Shown piece after piece: positions 21,662-33,909 of a stretch of 64,000 nucleotides of DNA. How positions within the stretch are numbered: position 1 is the stretch's first letter; the number at the start of each line of letters is the position of its first letter. The position numbers and the translations under genes are program-made. The notes beneath the pieces were generated by a model that was not told where the DNA came from, did not search any database, and saw nothing but the letters and a program-made list of their open reading frames with translations. Source of the DNA: Girardinichthys multiradiatus (taxonomy: Eukaryota; Chordata; Actinopteri; Cyprinodontiformes; Goodeidae); assembly GCF_021462225.1 (NCBI RefSeq), contig NC_061812.1, positions 49,209,363-49,273,362 of the forward strand, written 5' to 3'.

Positions 21662-24290
21662 GTTCAAGTTTATTTATATACTGTAGCACATTTAAAAACA
21701 ACTTCAACGTTGACCAAAGGAGATGATTGTCAATTTCAGAAGAATAAAACTTGCTCCTGGCTTTTCAAAGCTAGGAAGTGATTTTTAAACTCTTTTTATG
21801 AGACAAAATGAACCTTTGTAGCCACGCCTCTCTAAAACAAAAATGGACTACCATATATGGATGATCACTTCACATCTGGAGCTGCAGAGCACCACTGTCT
21901 GCTGTCCTGCTGTAAACCGAAAATTTATAATTTTCTTTCCAACAAATGCAGGCAGACCATTGGATGTTGTTTTTAAATAAAACGTTTGTAAGGTAAGAAA
22001 ATCTCCTGTTTTACAATCTTTTTTTTTTACATTTTCCAACGTGTTTTTCCATAATATCTTTTAAAATATATTATATAATATTTGTTTTTTTTATTATTTA
22101 TTATTATTTTTTTTTTTATCATTTTTTTTATCATTTTCTTTATCATTTAAAATTTTTATCTGTGAAAAATCCCATATAAAGAATTTACTTACAACTAAAT
22201 TGTAAAGGTTTAAGGATGCACTTTTATTAAAGAGTTTTAAAATACCTTTGGGTGGGGCATCCAGGTTCCGGCCTCAACACTCCAAGTCCATACATAAAAT
22301 CTCTTGAAGTGAGGAGTATCTCCACCCTATGAAAACCTCTAGTAGCATGCCAGAACATGTCAAGACAGTCTGTGGCCCAGGAACCCCTGGATGCATACTG
22401 AGTCGTGGATGGGCTGAAAAACAGCAGGCAGCAGTAGGTCACTGCATGCAATGACCTCAAATAGCTTGCAGGCGTTACCTCATAAATGAAAAACTGTGCT
22501 CATTAAATGTTGCTGCTGTGTTTGAATCTATGATATTTAGCTGAAGCAGAGGCTTATGTTTTATGTCTGAGAAAAATAATTGACTATGTCAGTATTTTAA
22601 CTTCAGTTCCAAACACCAGATGTGTAGCATTAGCTTGAAGTGACTTTTTAGGGCCAAATATGTCGTTGTGAGAAACATAACTGTAGAATAACAACTTAAC
22701 AGCAATATTTATTTTGTCCTGTAAAACAATGGACTGATTGGTAAAGGTTGTAAAGTACATAATCACAGGATGGCTCAATAATATAAATTTGGATTTTCTG
22801 ATGACAGAAAAATGTGCTGGAATACAACCATGCACTTAAGGGGAATAATGCTGGGGCAAAAAGTATGATGCCAATCTCTATACTGTCAGAATGTTGGTGC
22901 TTTAAATTACAGTTTTTTTCCCAATTGTTTTTTACTAGTGGTGAATTACAGTAAAAGATGTTCACATGTCATTTTTCCAAGTCAAATCTCAAGTTAAGTC
23001 TGAAGTACTTTGTTTGTGACTTAAGTGCAACTATAGTCAGCATCTGATTACAGGCAGACTGTGCTCACCATGAGAGCTTTTACCAGTTTTAAATCTCCAA
23101 CTTACTGCTCTTTGATATTTCTCCTGACCTTTATACTAGTTACTGAGCCATGTACATCTTCAACTAGCCATGTACATCCATGAACAAGGCCCGTTCAAGC
23201 TGGAGACTATGCCATCACTGCTTTCTGCTTGGGTGCACTTGACCATTTAAAATAGAGACTACTGAGAGCTGTAAATTGAAGAAGGGTTTATTGTCTTTAC
23301 CAACTTTTCTTTTTTATTTGACATAATTACTACACAACGGATGGATGGAGTCAGTTGAATTATTTCTTATGACAAAAGGTTACACAGCTTGGCAATGGCA
23401 GCATAGAAGGGGAAGGTTGTAGTGATGGTCTAGAGGAAGTAAAATGGATAAAGTGTTTCTAAAGGAGAACGGCTGTTGTATTAGGACAGTTTATGGAACT
23501 GATTATTGAGCTTAAATCTAATTGAAGGTTTTTAAGCTCTCAGTTCAAGAGGAGTAGTTCAAGAGGAATCCAACAGGCTTTACATTCACAATTTATACAT
23601 CCATTCAGATTTTTTTCCAGCTAATTGTCTCTAGTCACGGTTATATAATGACAACTATAACTGTCACTCCTCTCTACTCTCTGCATGGCTTTCATAGAAT
23701 TACTTCCAGATCCTGTGCCAGGAGTTTCTGATTGTTTTTACTGAACTTCACATCAGGCCTAGGAGGAAACGTCTCGGTTAATTCCTGAGCCATGCAAGCT
23801 ACATCTGGGAGATTTCTATGGTTGTGTGTTGCAGTCAACAACCTCCCAAGGGCCTCTGCTATTTAATCTATGTTGAATTATTCCAACTGGCTGCAAACAA
23901 ATCTAATGGCAGTGGATTGGATCTACAACACAGGACTGAAAACCTCAAACAATTGCAGAAAATTTGGAAATATGAGTTGTCATGTTTAGTTTGAGAATGC
24001 TTCTAATGTTCAGCAATGGGTTCTTATGACATCTTGTAATGATGCTGTCTGAAACCTTTTAAAAATGATTACAGCCGCATCAGATCTATGTTTTCTTCCT
24101 AATGTTTTGTCTTTTATAACAAACAGTAGAGAAATTGATTGAAGTAATAGTACACAGCTGCTGTCAGGTTTTCATATGTTAAAAACATGAACAACTTTTC
24201 TTAGTTGTTCTAGGTGTTGGAAGAGTCAGCAGATGTGTTCTTCAGAGGTGTCCCTACTTACCACTATGCAAGACTGTACCCCAAGTAAGA
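21662..24290. other. Unassigned AT-rich DNA
   Basis: Starts with a short inverted LINE tail (21662-21700). T-rich low-complexity sequence lies at 22019-22160. No gene recognised; short open frames have no domain. Confidence 0.35.
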
Positions 24291-24324
24291 ATAGTTAGAC
24301 CAACTGTCTCCTGTGCAGGACTGC

Positions 24325-24385
24325 ACAGCCTCTCCAGTGGTTAGGACTGTTGCCCGACAGTTAGAAGGTCTCCATTTCCAATCTC
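24325..24385 (+). repeat. Possible tRNA-derived SINE head, decayed
   Basis: The phrase tccagtggttaggactgttg resembles a tRNA A-box region followed about 30 bp later by a weak B-box-like ccatttccaatctcc. The match is poor and the tail of a SINE is not visible. Confidence 0.25.
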
Positions 24386-24539
24386 CACCAGTGTAATCCT
24401 TCACATAGGATGCAAAATCCACGATGCTCCACAAAGGACTTACTCACAATAAAGATACCTATGCCAGAATTTTGTTAATTGTTTTTTGCTTGCTGTTTAC
24501 CATAGTCAGTCTGCATTGGTCAAAACACCTCCAACTCCA

Positions 24540-25130
24540 TCGCACTGAGCTCTGGCTCCCCTCAAGGTTGTGTTCTCAGTCCACTGCTGTTCACACAGCT
24601 AACTCACAGCAGTGGTCCATCAAAAAGGAAAAACTGATAAGATGATGCCACAGTTGTGGGACTCATTCAAATAAATGTTCAATTGATGTACAGGGAGAAA
24701 GTCAAACAGCTAAAGGGCTGATGCTGAGATAACAAACTGGTGCTAAATGTGGACAAATAAACAAGATGTTTGAATTTCAGAGGTTATGACCCAAATACAC
24801 ACTCCTTAGGATCAGCAACCATGTAGTAGAGAGCACGTCTGCTCTGAGAACCTCACCTGGTTTAGGAACAGGCTGGAATCATGAAATGGGCCCAGCAGAG
24901 ACTGCACTTTTTCAGGAAACAAACCCTCCCTGCCCACCGTCATCCTAACAACAGTATGGAGCTGTGGTTCAGAAACTGTTGACATTCTGGATCTCTGTGT
25001 GGTACTCCAGCCGAACTTTGGCAGTCAAAACCTGTAAAGATAGTACAGGGGACTGAAAACATTTTCGGACAGGGTTCTGAACGTTGTCAAAAAGAACTCT
25101 GGCGGTAAGCTAGTAAGCAGTAAGGTGAAG
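24540..25130 (+). pseudogene. LINE reverse transcriptase relic (CR1/Rex1-like)
   Basis: The plus strand encodes SGSPQGCVLSPLLFTQLTHS (motif B region), then DDATVVGLIQ (motif C, DD kept but preceded by stops), LVLNVDK, and WAQQRLHFFRKQ near the C-terminal thumb. Many stops and frame changes separate these short identities. This is an old LINE scrap; the endonuclease and both ends are missing. Clade is tentative. Confidence 0.6.
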
Positions 25131-26850
25131 ACAAAGAAAATGGGGAATTTCACCATGAGGTTATTTTAACAGTCCAGTCTCACAGCGCACCTGCGCTTGC
25201 TCTCAGGTGTTCAATACCCCGCAAAACACACACAAAGCTGGGTAGCGCAGCGGCTTCCAGGCATCCAACACGGCACATCAAAGTTTCAATAAAAAGGTTA
25301 CATGCACATATCATTCAGAACACATTAGATTAAATAGCGAATCTCATCGCACTAAAACCTCCTGTACCCTGCCCAGGCTTTCTAAGAAAGAAATAAAAAT
25401 AAAGGATGGGTTTTACTTGTCGCTGTCTCCCTTCTGAGCAGGGTTGAGAGAGAGTGCGGTGGAAGTTGGAAGTTAATGTGCGTCCACAGTTAACTTCAGG
25501 AAAAGCGGCCAATCTTCGTCCTCTGGCCTCCTTGGCGAAAGGGAACATATGATCTGACCATCACAGTCGACTAGAACAAAATAAGGTGGCGATTCGTCTC
25601 CTTGAAATCCGTGGTTTTTTTAGTTACGTGTTAAACTCACGTCTTCGATCGGCAAAGTGAAATTTCTGGCCTTCTCATTCCAGAAACCTCTTTTATGAAT
25701 TTTCGTTGGCCAACGAAGGAGAATAAATGAAATCCACTCGGGACTCTTCTCCAGGTGATGCTTCAGATGTTGGTAACCGTGTCACGGTCTCCAGCTGAAG
25801 GCAAATGGTGGGTCGTCTCATCCTCTGTTATATAGTTGACGGTGGCCTCAGGGCTGCGATGCCCCTGTCTTATCAGCCGCAGGGGCCGCTGGGTTTTGTA
25901 GGACAGACTATCCTGCAGTACAAAATGGCCGATGCCGTTGGAAAGGCATAGTGGCGCAAATGGTCCAATATTCAGCAAACAAGTGGTCCAACAAAATGCA
26001 TAAACGTGGACGCCGCATTATGGCCAATCTCCTGTGTTTAAAATCACCATTTAAATAAAGTTTAAAAAACACAACACAAAGCACATCCTTAGCTGAGTGC
26101 TAGTCTAGTAGCACTTCCTGTAGCTGAGTATGTCCATAAACAAACATTATTTACATTATTTAACTCTAAACTAATGTTCTCTGCCCAAACACTACATCTT
26201 ACGTGAACCGTGTTGAGTAGACGTTGTCCTGGGTGTTGAGGAAAACATCCACGTGTGGGTAAACAAAGGGTCAGCTTGCAGCTGACCTCCGTAGCTGTGG
26301 CGTCGGGCGGCTCTTGGCCAGCCGGGCTGAACTGCATGCAGAGGGCTTGGTGTGTTGTGGTAACCTTGTCCTTCCTTCAGACCGGGAAAACCGCTCCACT
26401 CAAAGCTGTAGAAACAGGGTCTCTGCTGGGAACTCTCTGGAACAAAGTTTGCTTCTGTAGACCTCAGAAAGAAAAGTCAAGCCATGCTTGCACCTTAATT
26501 ACCCCCGTTCATGAATAAATACTGGATGCACAAGCAGCAATTCATTCCTACTTAACTTTGTGCATATGATCACTTGATCGTATGTCACTCTCGGATCTAG
26601 TTTGAAGAGTTATGTCTGCTTGCCAGCAAGGAGGCATATGTGCGTGTGCCTCTCCTATCTGGTTCCCATGGGTATCCGCATGGAAAGAGGTCTGTTTTTT
26701 GGAACGCAGGGTTTGTATTCAAACGGTGACGTTACGGGAAGTCCGCTCTTACTCCTTCTGTTCCTGGCAGAGCTGGAAGTAGGTTAATGTGATTTATTTA
26801 AAAGTTCCAGAAAAGTTCTTACTAAAGTTGTAACCCATGGCTGGGGTCCA
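25131..26850. other. Unassigned, CpG-containing stretch
   Basis: Base composition is more balanced than the neighbouring DNA and CpG is frequent (for example around 25500-25660 and 26280-26330). Open frames at 25330-25548, 25763-25978 and 26255-26518 have no domain I know. No TG...CA ends with target duplication were found. It may be a diverged retroelement control region or single-copy host DNA. Confidence 0.3.
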
Positions 26851-29800
26851 GAATAGGTGGCAGGTAAGATGATCGAATATATATTGTGCAGAGACGAGGG
26901 AGGGATCCTTCTCCTGATGAAACTGTAATAAAGAGCCACTTACCCCCAGCTGAAGTCGGTCTTGTAAGATATCAACTGTGACGTGTAATGAGATGTCAAT
27001 AAAAGTTTAGGAAACCAAGAAACTTTGGAAGTTGCCTTAACAAGATAAAAATTAAACTCTATTCCCCAACTTTGTCAGAGGAAGCAAAGTCACTGTTGTC
27101 ACAGCCTTAATGTACAGTTGCCATAATGCTTACAAAGGATTTTGAAAGTCCCTGTTAAACTACCGTCACTTTTACCTCACAAACATGAAAATTAGGTCAG
27201 TTTCATTCTATGGGGACATCTTCCCCAGCGAAGAGTGTTGTGATTAATGCGACCTGGTAGTGCTTGTTGCATTTACCATTCAGAAAAAGATCTGATTTTT
27301 GAGTTTCTGACTGCCATCTTCAAAATTATAACATGACTTAATGTCTTCTCAATTTTATTGTGTCAGGAAATGAAAGTAATTAAAAAAAAATTTCTCTCTC
27401 ACTTAAAAAAAAATCCTCGTCGGTGCATTCATCTGTTTCAGTCTATACCACTCTTTGCCAAATGTACATTTTAAAGGAACTTACTTATACACCAGTGTGC
27501 TTCAGTTTGCAATATGTGAGAATGCAAACACATCATTGGAACTAATGTGAAGAAAACACGTCCGCATCCCAAAACTTTAGTATTTTTATTGGAGAAGAAA
27601 GTTATGTAAAAGGATTCAGCAAGAAATTATCCATCAGTTAAGCTAGTTACTGCTGAAACATAATAAATGGCAAGTATACAAGGAAGAGAGGTTAAACATT
27701 TGGTCATGAAATCTATCTGAAAAGAAAGCTTTAAAACAGCAATCAAAATGCCTTAGTACTCTACTGTACACTTGTGAGTCCAAGTCTTTACCTAAGTTGT
27801 CAGGTCTTGATTGACTTCCAAAGTGGGATTGATTTTCAAAATAGATTTTGAGAAGGAAGCAGGAGTTTGTGCTGTAATTGTTATATAATGATCATTTCAA
27901 TAACCTCCTGCCACATCTTGGCCATGTTTTTTTTATTTACCTGTCTCACTAAAGGCAATAACTTTTAAACAGATGGAGAAAAAAAAGGCCTCTCCAGCTC
28001 CCGCAGGGTTTTTGACTTTTTTCCAACAGCTGTCTCATTTTATACAAGCATGAAGTCAGAGAATTGCCCATTTTAAATCAATCAAACCAGCGTACATTTC
28101 CTGCAAACTGCTCACAGAACCAAGAGGGGGGAGACAGATATTTTACTGCAAGGAGAGCGTTATCATGGTGGAGGAGCTAACATGCTGACGTGCTCTTGTT
28201 TATGTCCTCTAATGGCTTCTCCCATTAGCTGCATTCAGACAGTTGTGATGGGAGCCACAGGAAATCACCTGCAGTAGGAAACTTACTTTAGCACAGCTCC
28301 ATTACCTATGAAATTTACCGTGACTGCATGCGTTCATGTGGAGCAGTCCGAGTTTAAGCATGTTGTTCTTTAGGAGTAGATATCCTTGGTCACTTAACTA
28401 CTTAATTTGATTGTGATGGGAAGCTAAGCTATGATGGTAAATCGACTATTGTCCCCTCCTTCCAAAAAACCCACCCATGGACACACGACCATAACCTTTT
28501 AGTTAGGCAAAAAACTGAAATTAAGGAACTCTCTGACAAAAAAATATATATGAACAGAAAACATTTAAGAAATTCATACCACCAGCTCTGAAAAAAAATG
28601 ATTTTGACCTCTACACATTCCAAGCTAACCAACAACTGACCTCTTAAGTTTACTGTAACTAAAACTAACCCTTCCTACTGATCTTCAGTGCTCTCGATTG
28701 GTAAACCCAGCACATCAAGCCTCAGAAAATCCACAGTCATGGTGAGATAAGATGATGTGGTAACAGCTGAGCATGCATCACAGGTTAGACTTTGCTTGTG
28801 ATGATGGCAGATCGTATGCAGTAACAGTTGTAATTAACTTTTGAATTAGATTTGGTTTACAGCAGCAGGTAAAATTAGCTGTTTTTCTTCCGTCTCTGAG
28901 TGGAACCATGTAATATGTTTCCTCATTTTTGTTGTGTTTTCAAACATTTCTATTTGGTTTAACACTGAGTTATTATGGTGTGGCACTTGTTCAAGTCATT
29001 TTCTCTTGGTTCAGAGGTTGCGGAATGCCGCGTGGCCTTCTGTGTTCACCATAAACTGTCCTGGTGCCAGTCTTTATCTCTTCAGAGTTCCATTATTGCA
29101 TTCCTCAAAATTAGGTCAAAAATTGACATCAAGATAATCCAGTTTTAATGTTCGTTAACTGCAAAGCCCACCCAAGGCATAAGTGAACAAAGCCGATGCT
29201 TAGGATCCCCAAATCATCAGGGGACTTGCATAAATGCTTCAACACCTATAAGAGTGTCAAAATAGCTCTGGTGTTTGCCACAGCTGTTTGGTTGAGTTAA
29301 GAGGATGTTTATGCAAAGGTGTAGTAATTGTGATCTTGTCACACTGTTTTCTGTTTTGCGGGGTGTTCACTGCCAGGGTGTGCACCTTCTGATTATCAGG
29401 AATTAATAGCGAAGCAGCTCTCAGTCTCTGGCAGTTTGTTGAGAGCTGGTGGAGACAAACCCCTAAAGACCTGCAGCTGGAACTGCAGCCAACTTGGGTT
29501 CAACAGAATAATGACTAATTGGGCTGAATATAAATCCATAACACACTTTCAGATTTTTATTTACCGTGTATTAATTGTCCTCCACTTCCACACTGTATAT
29601 TCTGTTCAGGACTTTTTGTAGTCTTTGCAAACTTTGAATCACAACTACATTGTGGACCTGCAGTATCACAGAACCATGTCTTTTTCCAAATGCATTGTGA
29701 GAATTGAGATTTGAAAGGAAATACCATAATGTACAAAAGTCTTAGGTCAGTCATTACACTAAGACACTTAGCTTTTACCTGGGAGTGACTTGGGGCTAAA

Positions 29801-30952
29801 TAGGGTCCTGTACTCAAAAGAATACTCTTTTCATTATTGCTTGATTGCTGTTTTAAGGCCTGCTGTGTCTTTTGCCATTTCTGCTCAATTTTAGGGGTAC
29901 TTTGCACACCATGGCATAATTGTCATGAACTGATCATAAGTAAATAAGCAGGTAAAGCTTGAAGGAAGCTTTTAAAAACTTTAGAAGATTTTGTTTTAGT
30001 AAAACGCAAAAAGAGAAGAAAGTAAAGGTGTCTCCAACACTATAAATAATGATCAATAAAGGTAAGAGTGTTTCCAATGGAGAGCTTCCTAATGAAACAT
30101 GTTTGATCTCTTGAATGTAGCTGCTAAGATATCCCTGTTAGTGATTGTTAATTAGAAATTGTGACTCTGGCTACTGAGTGAATGTAAAAAATAGGATTTA
30201 TTTGTCCTGCAACTGTGGCTCCGTCCTCTCAGACTGCTTGTTGTACAAAGTGGAACAGTAAGGACTTTATTCTCCTGTCACTTCAAACTGCTAACGCTGC
30301 CATGTGGTCTGCTTCAGCACCCCCACCTTCCTCAGAGCGCTGACAGCTCGGCCTTGTAATGAATTGGAGTCACACTGAACTTTTCTGTATAGCTGCGTGT
30401 CAGTGAACACATCATGTATTAATGTGAGCTGCAGCTCACTGCCAAAATTATAGATATGTGTTAAAGAGGAAATTAATCAACATTTTTGTGTTTTCTTTCT
30501 TATTTACAGCACATAAAACATTTACTACATGATTGATTAATCTGACTTGGTTGTGTTGCTGTGCAAAGTTGTATTAAATTGTACCTTCCTGTGACTTATG
30601 GGGAATTTAATTGGTTTCCCTCTAATCCACCATCTGAGAATCTTTCAGGATTTTCTGCTTGTTAGAATGAAAAGGCCCAATGTTCTCAAGCCATGTGAGG
30701 TTTTGATTTGGAGATCATTTTTTTTCATTGGAACAGCTTATGCTGACAACCTTATCCAGTTAATGTTCCTCCTGTGGGGTCAGTTTTTCCCAGAGGAAAT
30801 GATGCTGTTTACATTTTTAAAGGAACAGTGTTTAGTTCCCAGCTTCCTCGTGGCTGGGGACTGTTGGGCTCCTTGCAGCATAACATCAGCATCTTTAATA
30901 TTTGGAGCAAAATTATTCACAAAACTACAAACAAAAAATAAAACCTAAGCTA
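26851..30952. other. No recognised repeat or gene (about 4.1 kb)
   Basis: The sequence has no recognisable transposon, RNA gene or coding domain. Parts (27900-28420, 30200-30480) have balanced composition without simple repeats and could be single-copy regulatory DNA. Open frames such as 30598-30948 (116 codons, plus) and 29557-29907 (minus) show no known motif. Confidence 0.35.
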
Positions 30953-31313
30953 CAGTGCATCGCAAAAATATTCATATCCCTTTAACCTTTTAAATGTTTT
31001 GTCATCTTACAATCTCAAACATTATAACATTTTACTGTTTTCTGTGATAAACCAACAAAAAGTAGTAAATGACTGTGAAGTAAATAAAAGGATACATGGT
31101 TTTTAACATTTTACAAACAGGAATCTAAGTGAGATGGCAGAGATGTCCAAAGCTTGGAATATAATTTCAGAACATAACCCTACTTTAAACTTTTCCACAA
31201 CTTTCAGACCTGTCTGCTGTGCTCCTTGGTCTTCATGATGCTGTTTGTTCTTTGATGTTCACTAGCAAACCTCTGTGGCCAGAAATAGAACAACTGGATT
31301 TGGACTCAAATTA
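30953..31313. mobile_element. Internally deleted Tc1-like element
   Basis: The left end, tacagtgcatcgcaaaaata followed by ttcatatccc, is the terminal repeat of a common fish Tc1-like element. Sequence through about 31125 is the subterminal region; it then jumps to gatgtccaaagcttggaata and ctttaaacttttccacaact, which belongs near the transposase N-terminus on the minus strand in the parent element. The right terminal repeat is missing; sequence passes at about 31313 straight into LINE coding sequence. Confidence 0.75.
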
Positions 31314-31571
31314 AAAATATCAGAGATGTGTGGTCGGGGCTGAAGAAGATCACAGGCTTCAAGCAGAACAACAATCGGACCGATGGATGTCTGGACAGAG
31401 CCAATGAACTAAACACATTCTTCAGTAGGTTCAGTTCAGAAACAACCTCAGCATCCTCCTCTCCTGCTCACAGCCAAACAGACATCCCACCCACCTGTGA
31501 CCCACAGCTTTCCTTTCACACCTCAAATGTTTTACCTTCTACCTCAGCTATGGACCCTTCTGCTTCTACAT

Positions 31572-33901
31572 CAGGGGTGCTCATTACGTCAATCCCGATC
31601 TACTGGTCGATCGCGGAGGCAGTACTGGTCGATTGCAGCGTGACGTTAAAAAAAATATTTGTCAGCCTATCAAACATCCCGTCACTTGATTGACATACAG
31701 AGCAACCATTCAGATGACAACTGAATTTTGACCTTTAGGTCACCGCTCATGTGTAAACGACGGCGCTATCGCAGCAAAACAAGCTAGTTAGAGAATTACC
31801 TTCAGATTTTAAGCCCTTGCTAAAACATATGCTGATCAAAATGAGTGAGAAAGCTGGACCAAGTAAGAAGGCAAAAACATATCACTTTCATACGGAATGG
31901 GAGGTCGACTTTTTTCACGATGTCATTTTTGAAGTGCGTTTGCCTCATCTGCCAGTCTACCATCGCAATACCAAAGAAGGGAAATGTGGAGCGGCATTTT
32001 CGGACTGTTCCGCCGACTTTTCCGCCGAACAGCCAGCTGAGAAAGAGAAAGGTGGAGGAACTAAAATCCCAGTTGTCCGGACAGCAGTCATTTTGCACTC
32101 AACAAACTTCAAAAGCGAAAGCCGCCACCGAAGCATCCTTCCGGGTGAGTCACGCCATCGTTAAAAACAATAAGTCCTTCCAAGACGGAGAGATGGTAAA
32201 AGAAGCATTCGTTGAAGCAGCTGACTCATTGTTCCGAGACTTTAAAAATAAGGCAGAGATATTATCTTCAATCAAAGCTCGTCAGCTGTCAAGACATACA
32301 GTTACACAGCGCTGTGAAGCCATGGCTGAGGATTTAACCCAGCAAATGTGGAAGGACATCAGAGATTGTGAGTTTTTCTCCCTGTAGTTGGACAAATCTA
32401 CAGATGTGAGTGACACAGCCCAGATCTGCATTTTCATTTGAATGGTGTTTAGTGCAAAAGAGGAGCTATTGACAGCACTTCCCATGAAAGAACAGACGCG
32501 AGGAGAGGACATTTTTCAGATGTTTAAAAACTTTATAGAGGAAACTCAGCTCCCAGTGTACAAATTGGTGTCCATCACCACAGATGGAGCACCTGCAATG
32601 GTTGGACGTGTTAATGGATTTATTGCAAAGTGCAGGCAGGACGATGCGTTCCCAGACTTCTTGAATTACCATTGCATAATCCACCAACAAGCGTTATGCG
32701 CTAAAATGCTCAACATGAAAGAGATCATGGATGTGGCAACAAAGATCGCCTGTTCTATTCGAGCCAGATCTCTTCAAAGACGGTTATTCCGTGCACATCT
32801 GGAGAAGGCTGACTGCAACCACTCTGTGTTGTTGCTACATACTGATGTGAGATGGCTTAGCCGTGGGAAATTCCTCTAAAGATTTCGAGAACTCTGTCCG
32901 GAGATTAAAGAGTTTTTCCGTGTATCTGGACATGCAGGATACAAGCAACTAAATGATGGTCAATGGCTGGTGGACTTGGCATTTTTAACTGATCTGACAA
33001 ACTTGTTGAATGACCTTAACCTTGAGCTGCAAGGAAAAGACAAAATGGTGACCAATATGATTTGCTCAGTTAACGCTTTCAAACAAAAGATGCAACATTT
33101 AGCCTCAAAGCTGCAGCGCCATGATTTGGAAAATTTCCAGAACCTGGCGTCAGAGCTGGAGACGCAAGGGAAGGCCCGTGAGCAGCTTGACAGTGCACGC
33201 TACTTGGAGCAGATGAACAATTGTCTGTCAGAGTTTGACAAACGCTTTCAAGACTTTTCTTTGCTCGAGCCAGTCGCTATATTCATGTGCTATCCTTTTC
33301 AGGGAAATGCTGAGGTTGATTCACTCGCATCAAACATTGCACCACTGTTTCACTTGAACTCTTTTGGAGTGGAAGATGAGATTTTGACTCTATAAACTGA
33401 CATTGAACTGAAGTCGAGAGCTCATGGACAGTTCTGGAACTTACTCACAGAGGAAAAGTACCCCAACATGAGAAAATGTGCTACCTCCTTGACTGCATTA
33501 TTTGGCTCCACTTATTTATGTGAGTCAGCCTTTTCCTACATGAAGATCATTAAGTCCAAATACCGTTCCACCATGACTGATGAACATTTGAAAATGTGCT
33601 TGAGGCTGGCTGTCAGCAGCTACTGTCCGGACTATGCATCCCTGGCTGATTCATTTCAGTGCAAGTCATCAAATAAACTCAGGTAATTACAAAATATTTT
33701 AATAATTATTTATCATGTGTGTTGTGCAATATTGGCTTATTCAGTAATGCAAGGTACATCAACATACATTGTACATACAAAGAATCCTTAATAAATTTGA
33801 AAATATTTATATGTTTTGCATTTTTGTGGTGGGTAGTTTGATCATTTTGACTTGGTTGTTTTATAAGTAGCTCGCATGCTGAAAAAGTGTGAGCACCCCT
33901 G
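31572..33901 (+). mobile_element. Complete hAT DNA transposon
   Basis: The 2330-bp element has perfect 12-bp terminal inverted repeats, CAGGGGTGCTCA, and a perfect 8-bp target duplication, TTCTACAT, at 31564-31571 and 33902-33909. The 8-bp duplication is the hallmark of hAT. It lies in LINE coding sequence, whose frame resumes if the element and one target copy are removed. The single gene inside is a disabled transposase. Confidence 0.95.
31845..33686 (+). pseudogene. hAT transposase (GTF2IRD2/ZBED5-like lineage), disabled
   Basis: One frame runs 614 codons with only four in-frame stops: TAG 32385-32387, TGA 32439-32441, TAA 32877-32879 and TAA 33393-33395. The N-terminus lies in another phase (MSEKAGPSKKAKTYHFHTEW from 31841); one indel near a T-run at about 31909-31914 separates them. 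Visible parts: BED-type zinc finger CLICQ...KGNVERHF; first catalytic region LDKSTDVSDTAQ; ITTDGAPAMVG with the second aspartate; insertion domain with LNYHCIIHQQALCAKML; LLLHTDVRWLSRGKFL; and the C-terminal dimerisation block YLCESAFSYMKIIKSKYR with the catalytic glutamate. Length matches the family. In vertebrates this lineage has given rise to host genes, but this copy is inside its own terminal repeats and is dead. Confidence 0.92.
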
Positions 33902-33909
33902 TTCTACAT

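Noticed and set aside
31845..33686. Host gene of the GTF2IRD2/ZBED type
   Set aside because: Four in-frame stops, a frameshift, and perfect terminal inverted repeats with an 8-bp duplication show a dead transposon copy.
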